The notes beneath the pieces were generated by a model, which was not told the origin of the DNA, did no database searches, and saw only the letters and a list, made by a program, of their open reading frames with translations. Position numbers and translations under genes: made by a program. From Siphonobacter sp. BAB-5405 (GTDB lineage Bacteria > Bacteroidota > Bacteroidia > Cytophagales > Spirosomataceae): 64,000 bases of DNA. The stretch covers positions 1-64,000 of the forward strand of contig NZ_NJAG01000036.1 in the NCBI RefSeq assembly GCF_002872335.1, written 5' to 3'. This document shows, in pieces, positions 1-7,870 of the stretch; position 1 is the stretch's first letter, and every line of letters begins with the position of its first letter.

Positions 1-84
1 TGAAAACTTCTTTCCGGGAAGTCTAGACAACAGTAGGGATTTTTTAAGGTGTAAGATTAGCTAATGCAAGAAAGACCGGTAGCC

Positions 85-831
85 CTATTGAGCCAGGTAG
101 CCGCCGTCTACGGGATAGTACGACCCAGTCACGAAGGAGGCTTTATCGGAAGAAAGCCAAATGACTAATTCAGCGACCTCTTCCGAACGCCCCAGTCTAC
201 CCATCGGATGCATTCCGATGAGCAACTGCCGGGCTTCGGCTGGTAAATTTTTGAGCAGGGGCGTATCAATGTAAGCCGGGCCAACGGTATTGATGCGGAT
301 GCCTTTGGGGGCGTATTCCAGGGCCGCCGTTTGCGTTAACCCTACTACGGCGTGTTTCGCCGCTACGTACCCGGGCGAGTGAGCGGTGGCCACCTGACTT
401 AAAATCGAACCCATGTTTACGATCGATCCCGAGCCCTGGGTCAGCATTACTTCCAGCTCATATTTCATGCAGTAAAACACGCTGTTCAGGTTCACATCCA
501 TGATTTTTTGCCAGCCTTCCAGCGAATAATCGGCCGTAACATTCAATTCACCACCAATACCGGCATTGTTACAGGCAAAATCCAGCTTTTTAAACCGACG
601 AACGGTCTCCTGTACCAGTTGCTGACACTGCCGGGGATCCGCTACGTCAGCCTGATAGAAATGAGCAATACCTCCGGCTGCGGTTATCTCTTCAACCACG
701 GCCTGTCCATCGGCCAAATCAGATACCATAACCTGGGCTCCGTACTGGCTGTAGAGCAGGGCTACTGCTCTGCCGATGCCCGAAGCGGCACCGGTTACTA
801 AAGCCGTTTTTCCTTGAAATAGCTTTTCCAT
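85..831 (-). CDS. SDR-family NAD(P)-dependent oxidoreductase
   Basis: Cytosolic classical short-chain dehydrogenase/reductase of 248 residues, the normal length for the family. The cofactor-binding TGAASGIG motif lies at residues 13-20, NNAG at 88-91, and the catalytic residues are Ser142, Tyr155 and Lys159 (YVAAK). The C-terminal DGGY is typical of the 3-oxoacyl-ACP reductase/glucose dehydrogenase-like branch. The ATG at 831 follows the stop of the upstream universal stress gene by only 7 bases, so the two are very likely co-transcribed. The substrate cannot be read from the sequence; the stress-protein neighbour is only weak evidence for a stress or redox role. Confidence 0.9.
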   Translation of the reverse strand: MEKLFQGKTALVTGAASGIGRAVALLYSQYGAQVMVSDLADGQAVVEEITAAGGIAHFYQADVADPRQCQQLVQETVRRFKKLDFACNNAGIGGELNVTADYSLEGWQKIMDVNLNSVFYCMKYELEVMLTQGSGSIVNMGSILSQVATAHSPGYVAAKHAVVGLTQTAALEYAPKGIRINTVGPAYIDTPLLKNLPAEARQLLIGMHPMGRLGRSEEVAELVIWLSSDKASFVTGSYYPVDGGYLAQ

Positions 832-838
832 AGGTAAT

Positions 839-1672
839 TTAAGATAAATGAATGATCAAGACGGGTAACTCAGCCCGGTTTAGTACGGTTTCGGCCACAC
901 TACCGTAGAGGAAGTGTTGGATTCCTTTGCGGGCGTGTGTAAACAGGACCAGTACATCGGCGGATACTTCCGTCGCATATTCGAGAATGCCTTTGGCCGT
1001 GGACGAATGGCGGCCGATGTGCAAACGGTAGGAGTCCAGCTGCTGCTTTTGAGCCCAAAGGTTCATCAACTGCTGAATTTCTTCTTCCGAACGCGTATCG
1101 AAGGGTTTCATCACAAAAAGGTAATCGTCCCGTTCGCGGATATTCAGGAAAAAAGGTTTGGGTAGGATAGCGGGCACCCGGTTGTCTACATCCACGGCCG
1201 TTAGGATTCGTCTGGGATGAAAAGGTCTGATCGGTTCTTTCAGAATCAATACCGGACAATGGGCCTGCTGCATCACGGCTTCCGCGTGGGAGCCCCCAGC
1301 CAATTCCTTGAGGCCGGATGCTCCTTTCGAAGCCATAATGATCAGGTCGGGGTGATAATCGGAGAGGCACTCCAGGAATCCTTTCAACGTTTTTCCTGCT
1401 TCAATCTGAATGTCGATTCCCGCATAGAGCGGATGGCTGATCCAGGCTTCTAATTCAGCTTCGTCGCGGTAACGGGCTTTCTCGAAAGCAGGTTCTAATT
1501 CTTCCGAGAACTGTAACGCCGAATCGTTAGCAGATAAATAAGCCAGGTCTTCATCCAGAACCGTATGAAGCAGAAGGATGCGGGCTGGATGCGTTCGAGC
1601 CAGCTCAGCGGCCACTTCCAAAGCTTGTAAGGAAAAGGGACTTAGATCCGTCGGAACCAGAATCGTTTTCAT
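839..1672 (-). CDS. Universal stress protein, two tandem UspA domains
   Basis: 277-residue cytosolic protein made of two UspA folds (about 1-145 and 150-277), the usual tandem arrangement in Bacteroidota. Each half starts with a beta strand (KTILVPTD; RRILTAVD) and ends with the nucleotide-loop region (ASKGASGLKELAGGS; THARKGIQHFLYGS) followed by a CPVLILK/LPVLIIH strand. The second loop fits the ATP-binding G-x2-G-x9-G(S/T) pattern better than the first. UspA proteins are induced by starvation and stress; the exact function here is unknown. First gene of a probable two-gene operon with the SDR gene ending at 85. Confidence 0.9.
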   Translation of the reverse strand: MKTILVPTDLSPFSLQALEVAAELARTHPARILLLHTVLDEDLAYLSANDSALQFSEELEPAFEKARYRDEAELEAWISHPLYAGIDIQIEAGKTLKGFLECLSDYHPDLIIMASKGASGLKELAGGSHAEAVMQQAHCPVLILKEPIRPFHPRRILTAVDVDNRVPAILPKPFFLNIRERDDYLFVMKPFDTRSEEEIQQLMNLWAQKQQLDSYRLHIGRHSSTAKGILEYATEVSADVLVLFTHARKGIQHFLYGSVAETVLNRAELPVLIIHLS

Positions 1673-2005
1673 GGCATCGCAGGTTGGTTTGACGGACCAA
1701 AGTACGTGGTTTTCCAGGACTCCTGAGCTGAGACAGGTCGGGGTTTTAACTGATTGAAATCACTTTTTACCAGTTGGTATCTTTTTAGATAAGGTATTGA
1801 TTTATATCATTTTATAAGAGCTAAGTTGTTCATCTTATAGGGAAAGCCGAGATCTTTTTTTAAGCAGGAAGTTGATACGTTCCAGGTACAAAAATCAGTA
1901 GTTTAAGAAGACAAAAAAATCCGTTCGTCCTTCACTCGCTTGTAAGTCATATCACATGCGTTGAACTCCGATCGAAACGATCAAGCGGGTGCAAACCCAG
2001 AGAAT
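1673..2005. other. Intergenic region, no gene seen
   Basis: About 330 bases between the start of the stress-protein gene and the end of the glycerophosphodiesterase gene, both on the minus strand. AT-rich in the middle (1740-1920), with no convincing open frame, long inverted repeat or RNA gene. It should hold the promoter of the stress operon, but no good TTTG/TAnnTTTG pair was found. Confidence 0.6.
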
Positions 2006-2905
2006 TTAAGGGTGTAATCCCTTTTTGCGAAGGTAAGCCAGCAACTCCTGGGGTCGGTCGGTTTGAATGAGCGTGGCTCCGTGGGCAATCAGCCAGCCCC
2101 AACCCGCTTCAGGATCGTTTTCTTCGATACTTTTCTCATCATCGTGCCCGCCATTCAAACTAGCCCAAAGACTATTGAGCCAGAGTTTGGAGCCGCTTTT
2201 GCGAATGGATTGATAGTTGGAGTGAAGCAGAACGCTATCTGTTGCGAAGTTGAGTTCGTACGCCACGGGTTTTAGATGCTTTTCGTAGGATTCAATCACC
2301 GACTGAGCCTCGGGCTTCGCCAGATTTACAATCGGCATAAAAGCCAGCTTGCCGCCCAGCAGTTCCCCGTTTTCGGCTTTTACCGTCTCATAAGATTTAC
2401 CGGCTTTGATGATGGCGTGATCCATCGTACCCGTTGCCTCCAGAATTTGGTGGGCTTCTTTAAAGTAATCGTACCCTTTATCGATGTTGATCATCACCCG
2501 GCCCTTGGCTCGTTTCATGCAGTCTTCGAAGGTCATGATCTTTTGGCGGGTCGGTCCACCGTGCTCATTTTTAAGCGTAAGCTGCTGGAGTTCAGCCCAG
2601 GTATACTCACTGGGTTTGCCATGGCCGGTAGTGGTACGATTGAGCGTAGCATCGTGTAAGAGAATCAGTACCCCGTCTTTGGTTTTCTTCAGATCAATTT
2701 CGACGATATCCACGCCCATTTGAATGGCGTGTTCGAGGCTAAGCACGGAGTTTTTGGGGGCATACCGCCAATCGCCCCGGTGAGCTACCACCAGTACTTC
2801 CGTAGATTTGGGATTGTGTAATTGACGAATAATGTCCTGAACGGGCCGGGTTTGCCCCTGAACCGAAAAAGCAAGGATCCAGAAAAGGAAGGTAAAACGA
2901 AGCAT
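2006..2905 (-). CDS. Secreted glycerophosphodiester phosphodiesterase
   Basis: 299-residue GDPD-family enzyme that hydrolyses glycerophosphodiesters to glycerol-3-phosphate and an alcohol. An N-terminal hydrophobic signal peptide (residues 1-17, ending VQG-Q) points to export to the periplasm. The family core is clear: AHRGD with catalytic His42, EIDLKKTKDG with metal ligands Glu69 and Asp71, and LLHD with His84. The C-terminal part (GWGWLIAHGATLIQTDRPQELL) matches the last strand of the TIM barrel. Single gene; no partner in the same orientation close by. Confidence 0.92.
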   Translation of the reverse strand: MLRFTFLFWILAFSVQGQTRPVQDIIRQLHNPKSTEVLVVAHRGDWRYAPKNSVLSLEHAIQMGVDIVEIDLKKTKDGVLILLHDATLNRTTTGHGKPSEYTWAELQQLTLKNEHGGPTRQKIMTFEDCMKRAKGRVMINIDKGYDYFKEAHQILEATGTMDHAIIKAGKSYETVKAENGELLGGKLAFMPIVNLAKPEAQSVIESYEKHLKPVAYELNFATDSVLLHSNYQSIRKSGSKLWLNSLWASLNGGHDDEKSIEENDPEAGWGWLIAHGATLIQTDRPQELLAYLRKKGLHP

Positions 2906-3159
2906 AGGGATGAAGCAACTATTGTTTCTTGGGATGATGGGATTCTATACACGCGGTTTTTACGCCGACTGGATACGTTCCCAACGGTTGCCCCGAAAAT
3001 AGAGTTTAGCTACTCTACCTGCACGCTTCATCCGTATACTTCACAATATGATAACATCTTTCATGACAACTAGACAAGCCGTAAGATGCTCTACTAATTA
3101 CGGGTATCGTCAATTACAAATACGCATGGACCGGAGTACCGTACTAGGTATGAAACAAA

Positions 3160-3182
3160 AGAAGTCTGATACATAGACTTCT
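3160..3182 (-). terminator. Stem-loop terminator of the AraC gene
   Basis: Perfect 8-bp stem AGAAGTCT/AGACTTCT with a 7-base loop, five bases beyond the stop of the minus-strand AraC gene. On the minus strand it is followed by a T-rich tail (TTTGTTTC). Confidence 0.6.
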
Positions 3183-3187
3183 GTGTA

Positions 3188-4018
3188 TTAAAGGTACTCG
3201 TTCCCTTGTACACTCCATTCCGTAGGAGCCTTGCCGAATTTCTTTTTGAAGGCGTGAGAAAAATGCGAAAGGCTTTCAAAGCCCAGGTCAAGATAGATGG
3301 CCGAGGGTTTCCTGTGCTTGGATTCGATCAGATGCCGGGCTTCCGTCAGTCTGCGTTCCTGTAACCAGTGCCGGGGAGCCATCCCGAAGGTTTTCTGGAA
3401 ATCACGCTTGAATCCGGCCAGGCTCCGCCCCGTCAGTCGGGCGAATTTTTCGACGGGAACGTTGTAGTGAAAGTTCGTAAGCATGAATTTTTCCAGGTCC
3501 ATCTTGTAAGGTTCCGAAAAATCAAACAGCAACTCCCGGAGTTCGGGTAACGTGTAAAGGAGGAGGTGTACCGCCTCCTTTACTTTTAGCATACCCAGCG
3601 TGTGCGTTATTTTCTCCTCCGGGTGACGAACGTAGGGAATGATGGACTGAAAGAAAGCCCGCAGAAAATCGTTTCCCGGAATCAAGAGATTGGCCGGACC
3701 TGCGTACTTTCGGTTACTTTCCCATTGCTCTTCCAGGGCAATGGTACGAAGAACATCTTCCGGTAATCTGATTACAATGGTCTGATAATCTTCGCCTTCC
3801 AGGGGCATTTTTGTGATTTCTGCTAACTGATTTTTCTGAATCAGCAGCATTTCACCCCGACCCATCGTGATGTGCTGATGAGCCGTTTGCATGGAGAAAT
3901 GACCCGAAACCACAAATACCAGGGTGTTGTGTTCAAGGAAGGCCACTTTCTCCTTCTTCAGCTTGGATAAATACGAGAAGAAAATCAGTCCTGGAAATAA
4001 TTCAGTTGGATTCGTCAC
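3188..4018 (-). CDS. AraC-family transcriptional regulator
   Basis: 276-residue regulator with an N-terminal cupin-like sensing domain (about 1-160) and a C-terminal double helix-turn-helix (about 170-270) carrying the family pattern LGFESLSHFSHAFKKKFGKAPTEW. The start is a GTG at 4018, since the frame is closed by a stop just upstream and the next ATG would remove much of the cupin domain. It lies 22 bases after the aldo/keto reductase gene on the same strand, so both are probably one transcript, and the regulator may control the reductase and itself. The ligand is unknown. Confidence 0.88.
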   Translation of the reverse strand: MTNPTELFPGLIFFSYLSKLKKEKVAFLEHNTLVFVVSGHFSMQTAHQHITMGRGEMLLIQKNQLAEITKMPLEGEDYQTIVIRLPEDVLRTIALEEQWESNRKYAGPANLLIPGNDFLRAFFQSIIPYVRHPEEKITHTLGMLKVKEAVHLLLYTLPELRELLFDFSEPYKMDLEKFMLTNFHYNVPVEKFARLTGRSLAGFKRDFQKTFGMAPRHWLQERRLTEARHLIESKHRKPSAIYLDLGFESLSHFSHAFKKKFGKAPTEWSVQGNEYL

Positions 4019-4040
4019 GGAGCAAAGCTACAAAATGGAT

Positions 4041-5012
4041 CTATCGCTGCAGGTAGGTACTGCCCAGAATTGCACCCGGTGCAAACGTGGTGTTGAGGGT
4101 GTGCATTTCCTCGGGCGTAAATGTAATGGACATCGCCGCCAGGTTTTCGGGAAGCCGGGACCGTCGGCTCATACTTACCAGGGGCATAATAGATTCGCCC
4201 TGAGCATTGACCCAGGCAATCGCTAGCTGCGTGGGCGTACAGCCTTTGTCTCGAGCCAGTTGCTTGAGTACTTCCACTTTTTCCAGGTTTTTGATCAGAT
4301 TTTCTCCCTGAAAACGCGAGAAGTGGTTGTGGTAATCGTCGGCAGGGAGGGGAGCTTGCATGGCTCCGGTAAGTAAGCCTTCCGCCGTATTGGCAAAAGC
4401 CACCACGCTGATGCCTAATTCCTTAGCCGTTGGGAGCAGGTCGCTTTCAATCTGACGATCCGCCAGGGAGTAACCAATTTCCAGAGCCGTGACCGGATAT
4501 ACGCTATGGACTTTGCGTAACTGATCCGCCGTAATTTCCGAAACACCCAGGTGGCGAACCTTGCCTTCTTTGATCAGGTCGGCCACAGTTCCAATCACGT
4601 CTTCTACCGGAACGCTGTCATCCAGCCGGCAGGGCTGGTAGAGATCGATGGTATCAATTCCCAGCCGTACTAACGAATAATTGATGAAATTTTTGATGGC
4701 AATGGGACGCAGATCCAGGCCAATCCATTGGCCGTTATAGAAAATCGCCCCGAATTTGACGCTAATGAAAGCCTGATCGCGTCGGCCTTTAATGGCTTTT
4801 CCTACCAGCATTTCGTTGTGACCGCTACCGTAAAAGTCTCCGGTGTTGAGAAAGTTAATACCGTTGTCCAAGGCCAGTTGAATGGTGGCCAGACTTTCAG
4901 TTTCGTCCGGAGTAGGGCTTCCCCACACCGACGACATACGCATACAGCCTAGGCCGAGTTTAGAAACCAAGGGACCCTCGTTACCAAGTTTGATTTGGGG
5001 TATCGTTGTCAT
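4041..5012 (-). CDS. Aldo/keto reductase
   Basis: 323-residue NADPH-dependent aldo/keto reductase of the TIM-barrel superfamily, starting at the ATG at 5012 (MTTIPQIKL); an upstream TTG would add 10 poorly conserved residues. Family marks are GLGCMRMS near the N-terminus, a DFYGSGHNE block with the catalytic Tyr, the Lys-bearing ISVKFGAIF strand and DLYQPCRLD. The usual catalytic Asp position reads Asn (LNTGDFYG) and the usual His of the tetrad is replaced in YQPCR; similar changes occur in members of this subgroup, so activity is still plausible. First gene of an operon with the downstream AraC regulator. The substrate is not predictable. Confidence 0.9.
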   Translation of the reverse strand: MTTIPQIKLGNEGPLVSKLGLGCMRMSSVWGSPTPDETESLATIQLALDNGINFLNTGDFYGSGHNEMLVGKAIKGRRDQAFISVKFGAIFYNGQWIGLDLRPIAIKNFINYSLVRLGIDTIDLYQPCRLDDSVPVEDVIGTVADLIKEGKVRHLGVSEITADQLRKVHSVYPVTALEIGYSLADRQIESDLLPTAKELGISVVAFANTAEGLLTGAMQAPLPADDYHNHFSRFQGENLIKNLEKVEVLKQLARDKGCTPTQLAIAWVNAQGESIMPLVSMSRRSRLPENLAAMSITFTPEEMHTLNTTFAPGAILGSTYLQR

Positions 5013-5104
5013 CGTGTTTGTTTTTAGAGTTTGACGTGACAAAAGTCGGTACGGTTTCTAGTTGCTTTATTTCCTCTACGGCTCAAAAAACTTGTCTGTA
5101 CGGA

Positions 5105-5218
5105 TCAGTCCTTGCTGGCTCCCTTCCGAAAAGCCAGCGTGGTATAACCCGTATGCTTCTTGAAAAAGTTGTTGTAATAAGTAGGGTCAGCAAAGCCCAG
5201 ACTATAGGCTAAAACAGG
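5105..5218 (-). pseudogene. C-terminal remnant of an AraC-family regulator
   Basis: The minus strand encodes 37 codons ending in a stop: AYSLGFADPTYYNNFF, then KKHTGYTTLAFRKG. This is the last recognition helix region of an AraC protein (compare SYQVGYEEPVYFGKLFRKTTG in the regulator at 37.5 kb). The similarity stops abruptly at about position 5218. The frame stays open a little further but reads as unrelated hydrophobic codons, and no upstream AraC sequence is found. It sits just upstream of the aldo/keto reductase gene, suggesting an earlier AraC neighbour that was deleted. Too short to function alone. Confidence 0.75.
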
Positions 5219-6143
5219 ATTCAAACCAAAAAGTATCAATATCAAGTAAGGGGTGGTAGGGGGAGTTGTTTTACGTATTCGTTTCTCTTAACAGGATAAA
5301 TAGGCTTCTGCAATGTTTTATAAAGTCAGTATTTCGTTCCGTAGGTACGGCTGGTCTTTTAGTACATATGCATCCATGCCGGGCATCGCATGCCGCTGAC
5401 TTCATCCTGCTCAAGGCCACCGCATTGCGGAGGGAGCCACCATGGGATGGCCCCCATGGAATGGCCCCCATGGAATGGTAGGCGGCTTAAGCCCCAGAAT
5501 GGAATTCCGACATGAAATGTGATAGAACGGGGTTCGGTTTTACGCAGTCCATGAAGAGGTTAGACCCTCTACTAATAACGATGAACGATCAACCAATAGC
5601 TTTTGCTTGAAGATGACCCCCTCACCCATAGAAAGCTCTTAGGTTACCAGCCGTATCAACGAATAACCTAAGCTTTTGCCGTCTTCAAGTTATAAAAGAA
5701 GAACTGATTAAAAATAGTATTATTCTAAGTTCGCTCCGTTAGGGAATCTTTCCAAAACGCTATATAGCGTATTATCTATCAATGCTGTTTTATAATTTTT
5801 TTCATAAAGGCCTAATACATTAGCCTTTTACAAGAGAACCATGAAGAATAAATATCTTTGAACTATAATTTCAAATGATCTAATGAAAAAGTGGTAGTAA
5901 CCATTTTTACCTACCAATTATATGGAGCGACTTGCCAGGGATTTCTATTATATTTGTTCCTCCTTTTTGTAAAACGCCGCCACGATACCTTCTTTTTTGC
6001 TGGTTTTGAGCAGATTTTTAACTCTTACAGAAGGGGTTAAAAAAAAATATAAAAATTTTCCAGTTTGGCTTAAGGGATTTTTAGGGCTCCCGTGTCTTCC
6101 CCCTGAATTGTCACCACTTGGCATACCGATAATGTAAGATTCT
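5219..6143. other. Long gene-free region with a GC-rich repeat island
   Basis: About 0.9 kb without a credible gene. Positions 5340-5480 are GC-rich and hold a tandem repeat; 5600-6100 are AT-rich. Short open frames on both strands over 5266-5481 overlap the repeat and show no coding character. The 3' part must include the promoter of the sigma-factor gene at 6144. A TATCTTTG box (5853-5860) resembles a Bacteroidota -7 element but is nearly 300 bases away from that gene. Confidence 0.6.
5441..5478. repeat. 14-bp tandem repeat, 2.7 copies
   Basis: Head-to-tail copies of CATGG(G/A)ATGGCCCC at 5441-5454, 5455-5468 and a partial copy 5469-5478. With the preceding C, each copy carries the palindrome CCATGG, giving three such palindromes 14 bases apart. 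Confidence 0.85.
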
Positions 6144-6803
6144 ATGCAGCTAGCTAGCACTTGGAACTCTTTTCTAACGACTGATCCCGTTTCTCCAGCC
6201 GATGAAACGGAGCATGAGCCGTTAAAAAGCTCTGATCAGGAGCTTTTTACCCGAAAAACCTTCGAGACCAATCCAAGGCTAGGTTGTGAAATACTCTTCC
6301 GTCGGCACTACGTGGAGCTGTGCAGTCATGCCGTGCGTTTTGTAGGGTCCAAGTCGGTTGCTGAGGATATGGTCGCTGAAGTGTTCTGCCAATTCTATGA
6401 AAAACAGGTTTTTTCGACCATCACCAGTTCGTACCGGGCTTACCTCTTTAAAACGGTACGCAACCGGGCTTACAACTACATTCGGCAGTCCTTTCAGCGA
6501 GACGTACCCATTGAAGAGGCAGAAGCTTATTTGAGCGAACATAGTCAGCAACCCGATGCACTCACTCAATACGATGAATTGTATCAGGATGTAGAAAAAG
6601 CCATTGATTCCCTGCCCGTACAACGCCGGAAGATTTACCTGATGTACCGTTTTGAAGGCAGAAAGTACGCAGAAATCGCTGCTGAGTTGGGCCTGTCCGT
6701 TCGTACCATCGAAGTACAAATTCGCCTGGCCAACCAGACCATTCGAGAAATGCTGAAATCCCGCTGGTTCCAGCTCCTTTTAGGAATATTCTTTATTCAC
6801 TAA
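6144..6803 (+). CDS. ECF-type RNA polymerase sigma factor
   Basis: 219-residue sigma-70 family protein of the Bacteroidota FecI-like group that controls outer-membrane uptake loci. After a 45-residue N-terminal extension, region 2 (about 50-120: LFRRHYVELCSHAVRFVGS, AEDMVAEVFCQFYEK) recognises the -10 element, and region 4 (about 145-205: LPVQRRKIYLMYRFEGRKYAEIA, LSVRTIEVQIRLA) recognises -35. It is followed by a FecR-type anti-sigma gene and by SusC/SusD genes. The SusC has an STN domain, so the set forms the usual trans-envelope switch in which substrate binding at SusC releases the sigma factor. Confidence 0.93.
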   Translation: MQLASTWNSFLTTDPVSPADETEHEPLKSSDQELFTRKTFETNPRLGCEILFRRHYVELCSHAVRFVGSKSVAEDMVAEVFCQFYEKQVFSTITSSYRAYLFKTVRNRAYNYIRQSFQRDVPIEEAEAYLSEHSQQPDALTQYDELYQDVEKAIDSLPVQRRKIYLMYRFEGRKYAEIAAELGLSVRTIEVQIRLANQTIREMLKSRWFQLLLGIFFIH

Positions 6804-6848
6804 GGTTGCCTGACGTTCCTTTCTGCCTTGCTCAATAACATCCGTACC

Positions 6849-7855
6849 ATGAATCCACTCATTAATAAACAGCTCATCTTTGATTTCTTTTCGGGCAAAG
6901 CGACGGTTTTGCAGCGAAAGCAAATCGAAGCGTGGAGCCAGGACCCACAAAACGAAGAATTGTTTTACGAATGGTTGCAGGAATGGGAACGCTCACACCT
7001 GCAATACCACCCGGATCAGGAGAAAGCGTATAGTCAGTTTAAGGATTTTCTGTACAATGATCAACGGCCTACGTTTTCAAACGTCGAACCCGAAAGTACA
7101 GATCGTTGGCGTAACTATCGGAAGTGGCTGCTTCCTTCGATTGCGGCATCCCTTCTGGTGCTACTGGGATACTTCTACCAGGATCGGTTACTGAATCAGC
7201 GTTACGCCACGGGCTATGGACAAGTGAAAGTGGTACAACTGACCGACGGAAGCCGCGTAACGCTGAACGCCAACTCCACGCTGCAGGTACCCCGTTTCGG
7301 ATTTTGGGAAAGCGTCGGCAAGTGAAGCTCGAAGGGGAGGCCCTCTTTTCCATTACCCATACTCCGGATGATCAGCCTTTTGTGGTAAAAACGGATCACG
7401 GTTCGGAAGTAGTCGTATTGGGCACCGAGTTTAACCTTTTCACGCGTTCCCGGGCTACCGAAGTAGCTTTACTTCAGGGCAGCGTCGAATTTCATTACCA
7501 GAAACAGGGTAACAAAGGGGATGCCGTCCGACTTAAACCCGGCGATCTGGTAAAGCTTCCCTCGAAAGGCAACGTTCAGCTTAAAAAATGGGATCGGAGC
7601 CATCATTTTTCCAGCTGGCGTGAACACCGCTACGTGTTCAAGGAAACGTCCCTTCAGGAGCTGACGTACCTTTTTGAAGAAAATTTTGGGATCGTCCTGC
7701 GTATCCCTGAATCCCGGACCGCTGCCCTTACCTTGTCAGGAGCCTATCCGGCCGAAAGTGCCGAAGAGCTACTCAGCATTATTGCCGAAGTACTGAACTT
7801 ACGCATCATCCATCAGGACAAAGAAATTATTTTACAATCTACTTCTCTCACATAA
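6849..7855 (+). pseudogene. FecR-type anti-sigma factor, interrupted by a frameshift
   Basis: Starts at the ATG at 6849 (MNPLINKQLIF). The first frame gives the cytoplasmic sigma-binding part, a membrane helix (WLLPSIAASLLVLLGYFY) and the start of the FecR domain (VQLTDGSRVTLNANSTLQVPRFGF), then stops at 7325. The rest continues in another frame from about 7310 (GKRRQVKLEGEALF through the DUF4974-like end at 7855). One added base near 7301-7305, for instance a fifth T in the TTTT run, would restore a single 336-residue FecR protein reading ..FGFLGKRRQVKLEG... Either a true loss-of-function mutation, freeing the sigma factor, or a homopolymer error. No canonical slippery heptamer in the right phase was found. 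Confidence 0.85.
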
Positions 7856-7870
7856 TCCCTCTATCTCCGT

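Noticed and set aside
1-84. Possible gene end or hairpin at the left edge
   Set aside because: Only a 4-bp CTTC/GAAG stem and no open frame; too little sequence to call.
5441-5478. CRISPR-like array
   Set aside because: Units are 14 bp and directly adjacent without spacers; no cas genes in the window.
5266-5481. Overlapping open frames on both strands over the repeat island
   Set aside because: Their ends are simply the repeated CATGGAATGGCCCC units translated; no conserved motif, signal or partner gene.
7295-7330. Programmed -1 ribosomal frameshifting in the fecR-like gene
   Set aside because: GGGAAAG is present, but in the phase of the destination frame, not of the incoming frame; no downstream hairpin or pseudoknot was evident. 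A point deletion or sequence error is simpler.
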